From Paenibacillus sp. (lineage in GTDB: Bacteria > Bacillota > Bacilli > Paenibacillales > Paenibacillaceae), in contig JAFWEX010000152.1 in NCBI GenBank assembly GCA_017512705.1, positions 1 to 64,000 of the forward strand: a stretch of 64,000 nucleotides of DNA. Reading direction: 5' to 3'. Position 1 is the stretch's first letter. Every line of letters starts with the position of its first letter. Position numbers and translations under genes: made by a program. Under the pieces are notes generated by a model that saw nothing but the letters and a program-made list of their open reading frames with translations, was not told where the DNA came from and did not search any database. Shown piece after piece: positions 52,892 to 62,250 of this stretch.

Positions 52892-53491
52892 CTGAGGAAA
52901 AACTATATTCAAATACTTCTTGTATTAATAATTGTCATACTTGTTGTTACGAATATATCGCAATATAAGGCTAAAGAGTTGTATAAATCAGCACTTACCA
53001 ATCAATTAAACACAGATATCACCGAGTTACGAAGCGCATTATCATCCAACGACTTGGCTTATGAAGAAATTTTGCAATCTGATACTCTGACAAATGATCA
53101 ATCTAACTATCTCATGGGAAATAATGATGAAATTAGAAAAACTATTGATAACTACTCGACTTTAGCTATTCAGTTAGGCAAAGAGACCGAAAAATCTCAA
53201 TACACAGAAACACAACAAAACGCCTTGAAACTCACAGAATATTTCAAAGATTTACAAGGTGCCAACAAAGGACAGATTGTTCACTCTGATACTAGAAATG
53301 TATTAGAAAAGGCACAACAATTGAATAAAAAGTGGAGCACTACTATGGCAAACACACAAATAACAAGCATTGCTAATGACTCATGGATTGAATTGCTGAT
53401 GAATTTAGAAAAGGATACTCAATCTTTTCTTACAGAGAACAAAATTAAAAGTATTGAGGAATTTTGGCTAAAAAGACGAGAAATTCAATAA
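52892..53491 (+). CDS. Membrane-anchored hypothetical protein, probable CTG start (199 aa)
   Basis: From a CTG at 52892 the frame codes for a membrane helix (YIQILLVLIIVILVV) and then a helical, Gln/Asn/Thr-rich outer domain of about 170 residues. GGGGG stands seven bases before the CTG, at the right spacing, and the frame has no ATG, GTG or TTG between its upstream stop (52877) and 52922. Later starts (GTG at 52922, TTG at 52979) have no site and cut into or lose the helix. Function unknown. A strong terminator follows. Confidence 0.65.
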   Translation: MRKNYIQILLVLIIVILVVTNISQYKAKELYKSALTNQLNTDITELRSALSSNDLAYEEILQSDTLTNDQSNYLMGNNDEIRKTIDNYSTLAIQLGKETEKSQYTETQQNALKLTEYFKDLQGANKGQIVHSDTRNVLEKAQQLNKKWSTTMANTQITSIANDSWIELLMNLEKDTQSFLTENKIKSIEEFWLKRREIQ

Positions 53492-53497
53492 TAATAG

Positions 53498-53541
53498 AAA
53501 ACAACCTTCGCAATATAGTTAATTATTGCGAAGGTTGTTTT
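53498..53541 (+). terminator. Terminator after the membrane-anchored protein gene
   Basis: AAAACAACCTTCGCAATA pairs with TATTGCGAAGGTTGTTTT almost perfectly. Confidence 0.92.
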
Positions 53542-53616
53542 GCTATTCCTCGACACAGCGTACTATTTCTTCGTTTTTATAGCCCCAAGTGTTCAAACTC
53601 CATCTAACCCTTGGCT

Positions 53617-54558
53617 TTAGAAGAAACTCCAGTTGAACTCCTTGGAAAGACGCTCCAGCAGATGAACACCAGCAATGCTATTACCTTTGCGATTCAACGC
53701 GGGGCCAACCACACCGATTCCAAATTGTCCTGGAACCAACGTCAAAATGCCACCAGAAACACCGCTCTTAGCAGGCAAACCGACCTCGATGGCGAATTCG
53801 CCAGAAGCATTGTACATGCCACAGGTCGTCATAAAGGTTTTAGCAATCTGCACATAACGGCGGGGAATGAGTTCAACCTCGGTAATTGGATCGGTTCCAT
53901 CGTAAGCGAGAACAAGCGCCATACGAGCCAGATCAGCACAAGTCACTTCAATAGAGCAATGGCGGAAATAGACAGCAAGCACATCTTCTACATCGTCCTT
54001 AATCACACCGTTATGTTTCAAAAAGTAGGCGAGGGAGCGGTTCAGGTGACCACTTTCCCATTCAGAGTGGAACACTTCCTCGTTATAACCTAACTGGTCA
54101 TTGTGAGCCAGTTTGCGGAAAAATTCGAGTATCCGGCGTGACTTCTCTTCCTTACTGTCACCGCCAATAAGAGAGGATACGGTTATGGCACCCGCATTAA
54201 TGAAAGGATTAAACGGAATGCCCGGTTCAACCAGTTCCAGCTTGATCATGGAGTCATAATCATCGCCGGTGGGTTCTTTTCCTACATTAAAGAAGACTGC
54301 TTCTTCCCCATGATCCATCAAGGCTAGAATTAAGGTAAACACTTTAGAGACACTTTGCATAGTAAAAGGCACACCGCAGTCTCCTGCAGACACATGGTTT
54401 CCTTCAGCGTCCATAATATGTATGCCCAGCTCATCCTGCGATGCTTTGACCAGCTCTGGAATATAGGATGCTACCTTCCCCTGTCCAGTATGTAATCGGC
54501 TAGTCTCGAGCCATTCCGGCAACAAGGCACTTAGTCGTTCCATCGTTGAATCACTCAT
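53617..54558 (-). CDS. glsA: Glutaminase
   Basis: Hydrolyses glutamine to glutamate and ammonia. It has the beta-lactamase-like fold blocks: MQSVSKVF with the catalytic Ser-x-x-Lys, EPGIPFNPFINAGAI, and SGVSGGILTLVPGQFGIGVVGPALN. 313 residues, normal for the family. Site GTGGAGG before the ATG. Single gene; no linked amino-acid transporter is present. Confidence 0.96.
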   Translation of the reverse strand: MSDSTMERLSALLPEWLETSRLHTGQGKVASYIPELVKASQDELGIHIMDAEGNHVSAGDCGVPFTMQSVSKVFTLILALMDHGEEAVFFNVGKEPTGDDYDSMIKLELVEPGIPFNPFINAGAITVSSLIGGDSKEEKSRRILEFFRKLAHNDQLGYNEEVFHSEWESGHLNRSLAYFLKHNGVIKDDVEDVLAVYFRHCSIEVTCADLARMALVLAYDGTDPITEVELIPRRYVQIAKTFMTTCGMYNASGEFAIEVGLPAKSGVSGGILTLVPGQFGIGVVGPALNRKGNSIAGVHLLERLSKEFNWSFF

Positions 54559-54757
54559 ATGTCATTTCCTCCACTTTTATCTATAGGAGCGACTTGCACG
54601 AGATATCCGCTCTGTCATACAGTACGGGGCTAAACTCATACAAGATGCCTTACATAGAGCTCCATAGTTATTCTTTTGTATTGCTCTTTGGCTCTACACG
54701 TTACACTTTGGCGCTAGCGCTGGAATTCAACATTAGCACAGCCCACTAATCAGCATT

Positions 54758-55240
54758 TTACCGCTCCCTATGCAGACTTAACTCCAGAATCTCACCAGGC
54801 AAACCATCATAATCCCCTGTCCACGTCGATTCGAAATTCTGTCTGAGCAGAATCTGACGGGAAGCCGCATTAGCTGGGTCGATCACGGCATATAAAACCT
54901 CAATGCCTGCAGCCTGCGCCTGTATGATCAGGCGAGAAGCAATAGCAGTACCCTGACCTTTGCCCCAATACTGTGGCAGAATCATATACCCCATCTCTGC
55001 CCGGCTCGGATTATCTTCATCTTGAATTAATTTGGCATAAGCCACACCTGCGTCATCCTGCGTGGTCACCCGATAGTGCCCGCACAACGAACGAAGATTA
55101 TAATCCAGCATAGCAGCAAATTGTGTTCTGGCTTCCGCCTCAGGAATCGCACGCTCGGTGATCTGCCTCATCACGTCCTCATTGGAAACGAGTGCATAAT
55201 AATGTTCAAAGTCTGGTTCGGTGTATTTCACAAAGTTCAT
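54758..55240 (-). CDS. GNAT-family N-acetyltransferase (160 aa)
   Basis: RimJ/RimL-like acetyltransferase: EMGYMILPQYWGKGQGTAIASRLI holds the acetyl-CoA Q/R-x-x-G-x-G/A loop, and VIDPANAASRQILLRQNF the C-terminal Asn motif. Start at 55240 has AAGGAGG 11 bases upstream; further codons of the open frame lack a site. Substrate unknown. Confidence 0.9.
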   Translation of the reverse strand: MNFVKYTEPDFEHYYALVSNEDVMRQITERAIPEAEARTQFAAMLDYNLRSLCGHYRVTTQDDAGVAYAKLIQDEDNPSRAEMGYMILPQYWGKGQGTAIASRLIIQAQAAGIEVLYAVIDPANAASRQILLRQNFESTWTGDYDGLPGEILELSLHRER

Positions 55241-55546
55241 GAATAAATATGCCTCCTTGGAATACATGATAAAAATGTAATCGCGCTGCAGACGTGAATT
55301 ATTGTATCGTGTCATCCATGTGTAGTGTGACTCTGATTCACCAAGAGTATAACAGAAGCAGCGGATGCAATACACCAAGGAGCCTCTATCCTTGCTCTTG
55401 ATCCCGCATTGAAGGTCAGCTCCAGTTTGTGCAGCATAGCTATAGTGCGTTTCTCGTCATATTGTTCCCAGAATTCACACGACTTCGTATGCAACAGTTT
55501 ATCGTTCCACTCTCAGGAAGGCAAAAAATATCCTGTCTCAAAATCG

Positions 55547-55588
55547 AAAAAGGCATTCCATCAGGTCACACATGACTGATGAAACACC
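55547..55588 (-). terminator. Terminator downstream of the SpoVIF-like gene
   Basis: Minus strand: GGTGTTTCATCAGTCA pairs with TGACCTGATGGAATGCC with wobbles, followed by TTTTTCG. Confidence 0.65.
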
Positions 55589-55642
55589 CTTCTCCATTAC
55601 CATTCCAATTGAATGTAATGTGGCCTTTCAAAAAAGCTAAGT

Positions 55643-55766
55643 TTATACAAAACAACGGAGAGAACAGAAATAGCCTAAAGAAGCGGAGCGTTCGCCTTTA
55701 TCACCTGATTTTACCCTCAAAGAGGGTAGTTCAAAAAAAATCCGGGGATAAAAGCGATCGGGGAGT
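55643..55766 (-). repeat. Dispersed palindromic element, copy C
   Basis: On the minus strand: CGATCGCTTTTATCCCCGG, then ATTTTTTTT … AAAATCAGGTGATAAAGGCGAACGCT and CTTCTTTAG … TTTCTGTTCTCTCCGTTG. The inner hairpin TACCCTCTTTGAGGGTA keeps pairing although its bases differ from copies A and B. Confidence 0.8.
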
Positions 55767-55818
55767 GCCAACGTGTAAACACCCCGACTTTTTTGAAGTA
55801 ACACCATCACGTTCAACT

Positions 55819-56106
55819 TTACCTAAACATCCCCCACAGCTTGATCAAGTGGAACGTGTTGTTTGGATCAATCTTCTGAGCGATGACAAAGGCAACAAAC
55901 TGCTCTTCCTGCGCAGGTGAGAAATTCTCATTCATAACGACCGCTGTAGATTTAATCAACCTGCGAACCTTAGCCTTATCCTGCAGATCCGCCTTCGTCA
56001 CACCTTCGATCAACTTTTTAATGCGCTCTTTGACCGCAGGATTTTTCATCTTAAGTTTGATCCGCTCCACCAGCTGCGGACTGATTCCATATTGTTGATA
56101 ACCCAA
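55819..56106 (-). CDS. SpoVIF-like sporulation protein (95 aa)
   Basis: A small helical protein with MKNPAVKERIKKLIEGVTKADLQ near residue 18 and QEEQFVAFVIAQKIDPNNTFHL at the end, which I recognise as stage VI sporulation protein F style in Paenibacillus. I set the start at a TTG (56106) 11 bases after GGGAGG; the open frame runs to 56139 without a site. SpoVIF in Bacillus subtilis is needed for coat assembly. It sits next to recG, as in relatives. Confidence 0.7.
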   Translation of the reverse strand: MGYQQYGISPQLVERIKLKMKNPAVKERIKKLIEGVTKADLQDKAKVRRLIKSTAVVMNENFSPAQEEQFVAFVIAQKIDPNNTFHLIKLWGMFR

Positions 56107-56285
56107 AACGTATAGCACCTCCCAAGAATTTGAACTCACTTCTTATTCATATGATGGGAGGGCTTGGTCACTTGTCACTTTTTACAAAACAGGCCTTAAA
56201 ACACACGCATCACTTCAGGATATCTACTCGGTTCAGGCATGTACACCAAACCTTGAGACTGTACCTTCTAACTAACGCGTGCAGA

Positions 56286-58331
56286 TTAATCAATCAGATC
56301 GCCCTTGAATACCTGTTCTTGCTGAAGAAAATCACGCAGTGGCGTGTAGTCAACAGATGTCCAGAACGACGCGTCTGCAATCAGCGTGGAGACATCATCC
56401 CGAGCCTGTTCGAGTACAGCGAAATCTGCTACCATATCAGCCAGACGGAATTCAGGCAATCCACTCTGCTTCGTGCCAAAGAAATCCCCTGGTCCCCGCA
56501 GATCCAAATCTCGCCGAGATACTTCGAATCCATCCTCGGTTTCGGTCATGACCTTCATCCGTTCCTGACCAACCTCTGTCTTGGGATCTGCGATCAGCAC
56601 ACAATACGACGCATGTGCACCCCGACCGACACGCCCCCGTAGCTGATGTAGCTGGGACAAGCCAAAGCGGTCTGCGTCCATAATCACCATCAGTGTGGCG
56701 TTGGGTACATCGACGCCGACTTCTACCACCGTGGTGGATACTAGCAACTGAATATCATTATTGTAGAATTCACGCATCATTTCTTCTTTTTCGGCAGCCG
56801 TCATACGCCCGTGCAGCAGCCCCACTTTATATTTCGGGAAATTCTGTTGCATCTGCACATGCAGGTCAATCGCATTTTGGACATCGAGCTTCTCTGATTC
56901 TTCGATCAGTGGGCAGATCAGATAAGCCTGACGACCTTGGTCTACTTCTCTGGAGATAAAACCGAGTACTCGCTCCATCATGTCATGTTTCACCCAATAC
57001 GTGGAGATCGGAATCCGTCCCTTCGGCCGCTCCGATATGGTCGATACCTCAATATCCCCAAAAGCCGTAATCGCAAGCGTTCGTGGAATAGGTGTAGCGG
57101 TCATCGTTAATACATCCGGATTATACCCTTTTCGTCTCAAAACGCTGCGCTGATTCACCCCGAAGCGATGCTGCTCGTCCGTAACCATAAGGCCCAGCTC
57201 CCGGAAGAAGACATCCTCCTGGATCAGGGCGTGTGTACCCACAACAATATCGAGCATCCCCATCTGCAATGAGGCGATCAGATCCTTGCGCTTGCGGCCG
57301 TTCACACTGCCCGTTAAGAGGCCTACCGTTACGCCAAAAGGCTCGAACAGCTTCTGCAAGGAACGCATATGCTGCTCCGCCAAAATCTCCGTCGGCACCA
57401 TTAGCGCCCCCTGGAAACCCGAACGCACTGTCGTATAGAGCGCGATGGCTGCAATCACCGTTTTACCTGATCCTACATCCCCTTGCAGTAACCGATTCAT
57501 CGCATAGGGCGAACGCATATCATGCAATATTTCAAGCTCGACCTTCTTCTGCGCGTCAGTAAGCTCGAATGGCAGACTACGCACAAACTCTCGAATCGTC
57601 GTATTATCCGTAGTATGTACCATACCATCCATCCGATTGCGATTAAGTGCACGATACGCCTGCATCTTAAGCTGGAACAAAAATAACTCCTCAAAGACCA
57701 TCCGCTGTCTGGCTCGCTGGCCTTCCTGATTGTCCTGCGGACGATGAATACCAGCAATTGCTTGCTTACGCGGCATCAGATTATACTTTTTGATCAATGC
57801 TTGTGGCAAAATCTCGGGGATCATATCACCGTACTGCATTAATCCCTGATTAATCGTCTTGCGCATCCATTGCTGCGTTAATTTACCCGTGACAGAATAG
57901 ACAGGTTGCAGCGTGCCTGAACGTCCATCTCCTTTATCCGGAAATTCCGAGTCAGACACGGTAAGCTGCATACGTTTTTGCTCCCATTTACCTGTAAGCA
58001 CAATTTCCCGGTTAGGCGTAAGCTGGTCTTTGAGGAAATGGCGATTAAACCACGTTGCCGTAATCATCCACTCTTCCGTCATAATCTTGCAGGTCAGACG
58101 TGACTTTTTGCCGTAACGCTGCAATACTGGGACACCCATAACCTGACCTTGGACTGTAATTTTGTCTCCGTCCTTTACCTCACTAAGTGAGCGCAAACGA
58201 TAATCTTCATAACGGAACGGATAATATTCCAGCAAGTCTTTCACACTAGAGATGCCAAAGGCGTGAAGCTCTCCCTCTTTGAGAGCACTCACGCCGTTAA
58301 TTTGTTTCACTGATATTTCTTCCAAATTCAT
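56286..58331 (-). CDS. recG: ATP-dependent DNA helicase RecG
   Basis: Remodels stalled replication forks and branched recombination intermediates. An N-terminal wedge/OB domain (KDGDKITVQGQVMGVPVLQRYG), helicase motif I LLQGDVGSGKTVIAAIA, motif II VTDEQHRFG, motif III TMTATPIPRTLAI, motif VI QLRGRVGRG and the TRG hairpin region (DLRGPGDFFGTKQSGLPEF). 681 residues, normal. The ATG at 58331 has GAGGG seven bases upstream. Ten bases after the DegV gene. Confidence 0.97.
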   Translation of the reverse strand: MNLEEISVKQINGVSALKEGELHAFGISSVKDLLEYYPFRYEDYRLRSLSEVKDGDKITVQGQVMGVPVLQRYGKKSRLTCKIMTEEWMITATWFNRHFLKDQLTPNREIVLTGKWEQKRMQLTVSDSEFPDKGDGRSGTLQPVYSVTGKLTQQWMRKTINQGLMQYGDMIPEILPQALIKKYNLMPRKQAIAGIHRPQDNQEGQRARQRMVFEELFLFQLKMQAYRALNRNRMDGMVHTTDNTTIREFVRSLPFELTDAQKKVELEILHDMRSPYAMNRLLQGDVGSGKTVIAAIALYTTVRSGFQGALMVPTEILAEQHMRSLQKLFEPFGVTVGLLTGSVNGRKRKDLIASLQMGMLDIVVGTHALIQEDVFFRELGLMVTDEQHRFGVNQRSVLRRKGYNPDVLTMTATPIPRTLAITAFGDIEVSTISERPKGRIPISTYWVKHDMMERVLGFISREVDQGRQAYLICPLIEESEKLDVQNAIDLHVQMQQNFPKYKVGLLHGRMTAAEKEEMMREFYNNDIQLLVSTTVVEVGVDVPNATLMVIMDADRFGLSQLHQLRGRVGRGAHASYCVLIADPKTEVGQERMKVMTETEDGFEVSRRDLDLRGPGDFFGTKQSGLPEFRLADMVADFAVLEQARDDVSTLIADASFWTSVDYTPLRDFLQQEQVFKGDLID

Positions 58332-58341
58332 GTTCAATCCC

Positions 58342-59205
58342 TCATTCCGGAACAGGCCACATAAATATTGCTATAACACCGGGCCCCACATGACTTCCAA
58401 TGACGGCCCCAATATTGGTGTAGATCACTTCATTTAGTGTAAAATGACCCTTTAACTGCTCGGCACAAGCCTCTGCTGAGGTTAGATCTGCGGTATGACC
58501 TACCGCTAGATTCACCCGTTTGCCAGCAAGATCCTTTTGGAACAGTTCAACAATACGTGCCATTGCTTTTTTATGACCTCTGACTTTCTCTACTGCATAG
58601 ATTATGCCTTCTTCATCGATAGACAGGATCGGTTTAATGTTAAGCAACGTTCCCAAAATCGCCGAAGCCTTACCGATCCGCCCGCCTTTCTGTAAATATT
58701 CCAGCGAATCCACCAGAAAAAACAGTTTGCGAGATTTCTGCATTGCTTCAACAGCAGCGGCAATTTCAACTGCGGACTTGCCTTGTTCGGCAAGCTCCGC
58801 AGCATGCACTACCATTAACCCATACCCGTACGAAGCGGACTTTGAATCAATGACGGTAATATCCGAGTCACGTTCCAACAGGGACTTACCAAGCATAGCA
58901 GATTGATAAGTACCGCTCATACCAGAAGATAGATGTATGGATACAATAGATCTGTCTGGCTCTTCTTCCAGCAATGACTGATACACATTCATGAAATCAG
59001 TAGGAGAAGGCTGTGATGTGGTAGGCAACACAGCGCTCTGCCTTAACTTGTCGTAAAACTGCTCTGAGGTCAGATCTATACCATCGGCATACGTTTCTTC
59101 CCCGAACAGCAGACGCAAGGGAACGACATGTATGCCATATTTTCGAATGATATCCTCGGGAATATCGGCAGTACTGTCCGTTACAATCGCAACCTTGTGA
59201 CTCAC
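58342..59205 (-). CDS. DegV-family fatty-acid-binding protein (FakB-like)
   Basis: DegV fold with KVAIVTDSTADIP, LPTTSQPSPTDF, SIHLSSGMSGTYQSA (fatty-acid carboxyl binding) and the AVGHTADLTSAE stretch. DegV/FakB proteins hold a fatty acid for phosphorylation by FakA. It lies 37 bases after the fakA gene, so the two should work as the FakA-FakB pair feeding exogenous fatty acids into phospholipid. GTG start with AAAGGAGG. Confidence 0.93.
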   Translation of the reverse strand: MSHKVAIVTDSTADIPEDIIRKYGIHVVPLRLLFGEETYADGIDLTSEQFYDKLRQSAVLPTTSQPSPTDFMNVYQSLLEEEPDRSIVSIHLSSGMSGTYQSAMLGKSLLERDSDITVIDSKSASYGYGLMVVHAAELAEQGKSAVEIAAAVEAMQKSRKLFFLVDSLEYLQKGGRIGKASAILGTLLNIKPILSIDEEGIIYAVEKVRGHKKAMARIVELFQKDLAGKRVNLAVGHTADLTSAEACAEQLKGHFTLNEVIYTNIGAVIGSHVGPGVIAIFMWPVPE

Positions 59206-59242
59206 GAGCTCTCCTCCTTTTGGCTAAAGTTCTATCAGTACA

Positions 59243-61045
59243 TTAGGACTCGACAGCGAACAGATAGTAATAAACGGGTTGTCCTCCCTGATGTACCTCG
59301 ATCTCAGCATCAGGATATTGCTCCTCCAACCAAGCGCTAAGTGCAGCGGTAACCTCCTCGTCAGCCTCTTCCCCTTCAAGGATCGTCACGACTTCATCGC
59401 CGCTCTGCATCATCTGTCCAAGTAGTCCTTCGCAGGCACGAAGTATACTCTCGTCAGTCGCAACAATTTTGGAATTATGGATACCGATATAATGACCCGC
59501 TTTGATATCGAGCTCATCATATTGTGTGTCCCGAACGGCATGAGTGACTTGTCCTGACTGCACACGGCCGATCGCCTCCAGCATCTGATCACGGTTTGTT
59601 TCCGCAGACTCATCCTCTTGGAAGGCAAACGCAGCAGCCATCCCCTGTGGAATTGTTTTACTTGGAATAACCGTAATGCGACGTTCATCCTCCAACAATT
59701 CCCGAGCTTGTTCAGCAGCCAGTACAATATTGGAGTTATTCGGTAAAATAAAGATTTGATCCGCGGCAATCGAACGAACGGCTTTTACAAAGTCCTCTGT
59801 GCTTGGATTCATCGTCTGTCCACCAGACATGACTACATCTACACCCAGACTTTTAAATATTTCCGCGATACCATCACCAGAAGATACAGCGATAAAACCG
59901 TATGGAGCCATTTCATCTGCCGGGAGCACCGCTTCTTCAGGTGCGCTTGTCTTCTCCTGCGGAATCTCAGCAAAAAGGTCAGGTGAAGCCGCAACATCCA
60001 TTCCGGTACTCAACAGATCGCGGTGCTGTTCACGCATGTTAAGAATATGAATCTGTGTAATCTCGCCGTACTTCAGAGCCAGATTCAATACATCGCCAGG
60101 TGTCTTGGAGTGCACATGCACTTTGATCACCTCATCGTCTCCGATGATGATGATAGAATCTCCATTTACTGACAACGCTTTCCGGAATATCTCTTCATCA
60201 AAAGCTGTACCTGCGTTCTCTCCAAGCTCGCGATTGATAAAGAACTCCATATCATAAAGGAATTCAATATCCTCCGTTTCCAATCTTGCTTGAGCTGACA
60301 AAGGCATCTCAGGAGCAAGCACTTGTGTCGGTTTCGTTGGAGCAGATTCTGGCTGTACAGACGGCTTCACAGGTGCAACTACAGATGGGGCGATCTCTCC
60401 TTGGAGAGAAGTACGTGAAGCGCCATCCCCTTTAAGCAATACTTCCATAAAGCCTTCGTAAATATATACAAGCCCCTGACCTCCGGAGTCCACCACACCA
60501 ACCTGTTTTAATACAGGTAGCATGTCTGGAGTCATCGCCAGTGCTTCTTTTGCTTTTAACAAAACCTCATTCATTAATTCAGTAATATCATTGGTCCGTC
60601 TTGCATAGTAGCTGGCATGCTTCGCAGCTTCCTTGGCTACAGTAAGAATCGTTCCCTCTACAGGTTTAACAACGGCTTTATATGCTGCGTCAACACCATT
60701 TTGCAGAGCTGCTGCGAACTGAATTGTGTTCAATTCTTCAAAAGGAGCTGCTGAACGACTGAAACCACGGAACAATTGGGATAAAATAACCCCCGAGTTT
60801 CCGCGTGCGCCCATAAGCAAGCCTTTGGATAAAATACCTGCAGCTTCTCCGATCGATGCAGAACTTTTTCTTTTGATTTCTGCCACACCAGCAGTCATCG
60901 TCAAATTCATATTTGTTCCCGTGTCGTCATCCGGCACAGGGAAAACATTCAGGGAATTGACATGTTCTGCGTGCTGACCTAGTTGTTCCGCTCCGGCAAT
61001 AACCATTGCGGTGAAATCTGTTCCATTTAAAGAACGTATACTCAA
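59243..61045 (-). CDS. fakA: Fatty acid kinase FakA (DAK2-domain, YloV)
   Basis: An N-terminal DAK2 kinase domain (NVFPVPDDDTGTNMNLTM with the metal-binding Asp run; GARGNSGVILSQLFRG; DSGGQGLVYIYEG) and a C-terminal DegV-like/YloV domain that ends near residue 600. It phosphorylates FakB-bound fatty acid. I start at the TTG at 61045, nine bases after AGGAAGGGG; an open extension to 61081 has no site. Usually preceded by an asp23-family gene (yloU), which is missing here. Confidence 0.95.
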   Translation of the reverse strand: MSIRSLNGTDFTAMVIAGAEQLGQHAEHVNSLNVFPVPDDDTGTNMNLTMTAGVAEIKRKSSASIGEAAGILSKGLLMGARGNSGVILSQLFRGFSRSAAPFEELNTIQFAAALQNGVDAAYKAVVKPVEGTILTVAKEAAKHASYYARRTNDITELMNEVLLKAKEALAMTPDMLPVLKQVGVVDSGGQGLVYIYEGFMEVLLKGDGASRTSLQGEIAPSVVAPVKPSVQPESAPTKPTQVLAPEMPLSAQARLETEDIEFLYDMEFFINRELGENAGTAFDEEIFRKALSVNGDSIIIIGDDEVIKVHVHSKTPGDVLNLALKYGEITQIHILNMREQHRDLLSTGMDVAASPDLFAEIPQEKTSAPEEAVLPADEMAPYGFIAVSSGDGIAEIFKSLGVDVVMSGGQTMNPSTEDFVKAVRSIAADQIFILPNNSNIVLAAEQARELLEDERRITVIPSKTIPQGMAAAFAFQEDESAETNRDQMLEAIGRVQSGQVTHAVRDTQYDELDIKAGHYIGIHNSKIVATDESILRACEGLLGQMMQSGDEVVTILEGEEADEEVTAALSAWLEEQYPDAEIEVHQGGQPVYYYLFAVES

Positions 61046-61684
61046 GTGAGAATTCCCCTTCCTAGCTTGATACACGAACACCTTGCACCAAGAATCATTT
61101 TGGTCTGTTCATGCGCTAACGCGGCTGCGTTATTCTTCGTCCATACCCTTGTCCGGCACAGGCATACAATACAACATGTCAGCCGGATTAACGGTCTGGG
61201 CGGCCGGGCTACCAATATCCTGCATGCTCTGCAACCCATAATTCGGGCATAGAATTATGCACCGGTATCAGAAGCCGACATGAATGCCGCATGGAGAATG
61301 ATGCCAATGATGGAATGCCGCATCTCACAGCGTTGCCAAAAAAGCAAACCTCCAACCTATATAATACGGTTTTTTTCTCCGGCTTCACTCGGCAACAGCC
61401 TGTTCATGGCTGTACTATGGACTAAACAACATTGTACTATATTAGACAAGAGAAATAAATAAAGTTTTTGGATCAGTTGACGAAGCTTTTTTGATTATGA
61501 TATTATATTTAAGTATTGTTTTATGCAGGTTAAGTAATGGAAATGATCCGGCCAAGCCGGCTTGAACAACACCATTCGCTACTGAAACCTGATTCTCTGG
61601 ATCAGGAAAGAACAATTGAGTCCTTATGGAATGACGTTCGTCTCTCCGAAGGCACTGGTTATTTTAGGATAGGAGGTGTAATCT
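61046..61684. other. Divergent intergenic region fakA/rpmB
   Basis: About 640 bases. It has the rpmB promoter (61477-61506), an rpmB leader of about 170 bases with two small hairpins (CCGGCCAAGCCGG and CCTGA…TCAGG), and a possible leader frame (61537-61713). No asp23-like gene is found here. Confidence 0.6.
61477..61506 (+). promoter_or_regulatory. Promoter of rpmB
   Basis: TTGACG, 18 bases, TATTAT: five of six matches at each box, in a T-rich context. Confidence 0.7.
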
Positions 61685-61873
61685 ATGTCTCGCAAATGTT
61701 ATGTGACAGGTAAGAAACCGGGCACCGGTAACCACGTATCCCACGCTAACAACCGTAACCGTCGTTCTTGGGGCGTAAACGTTCAGAAGGTCCGTATTCT
61801 CGTGAACGGCAAACCAAAACGTGTATACGTAAGCACCCGTGCACTGAAAGCCGGTAAAGTGACTCGCGTATAA
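61685..61873 (+). CDS. rpmB: 50S ribosomal protein L28
   Basis: 62 residues starting [15 protein letters not shown], with [16 protein letters not shown] and [15 protein letters not shown] typical of L28. Only one Cys is present, so this is the zinc-free form. Site ATAGGAGG eight bases before the ATG. A strong terminator follows, so it is a single-gene unit. Confidence 0.97.
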   Translation: MSRKCYVTGKKPGTGNHVSHANNRNRRSWGVNVQKVRILVNGKPKRVYVSTRALKAGKVTRV

Positions 61874-61903
61874 TCACGCAAAGCTACTATAAATCGGATA
61901 AGC

Positions 61904-61936
61904 AAAAAGCACCTTGTATCTTGCAGGTGCTTTTTT
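61904..61936 (+). terminator. Terminator of rpmB
   Basis: AAAAAGCACCT pairs with AGGTGCTTTTTT. Confidence 0.93.
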
Positions 61937-62250
61937 GGTATTCAAAAAAGCACAACTTTACGACTAACTTGAAGCTTCAATTCTTTACATAACTCTAGCT
62001 GCACACAGGAATAGCCGCCGCATGGCACCTTTTGCAGATCCGGTTTTCCAGATAAGCCTTAAGCCAAAACGGCGGTATTCGCCTAAATGTGCTGCTCATC
62101 AAAACATAAGTCTTACAACTTCCATTCATCCTCTGAGTTTTAGAGCACCTATGAAGTTGATGATACTCTAGTTGCTGTAGATACCATTGAGTGGTCTGAA
62201 ACTGAACATCGTTGAGCGTCATATCCTTTTTGGCAATCTTGTAGACGAGA
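61937..62250. other. Gap between rpmB terminator and spoVM
   Basis: About 310 bases. A minus-strand frame of 75 codons (62222 down to 61995) starts just after spoVM but is rich in Cys, His and Arg and has only an adjacent AAAAGGAT as site; I do not accept it as a gene. Otherwise nothing seen. Confidence 0.4.

Larger units (their letters stand above)
55241..55818. other. Intergenic region with terminator and dispersed element
   Basis: Holds a minus-strand terminator (55547-55588) and copy C of the palindromic element (55643-55766). No gene is convincing here. Confidence 0.6.

Noticed and set aside
61537-61713. Leader frame of rpmB as an annotated gene
   Set aside because: Reported as an observation only, because its start site is weak and conservation is unknown.
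61995-62222. 75-codon minus-strand frame after spoVM
   Set aside because: Unusual composition rich in Cys, His and Arg, site directly against the ATG, no family seen.
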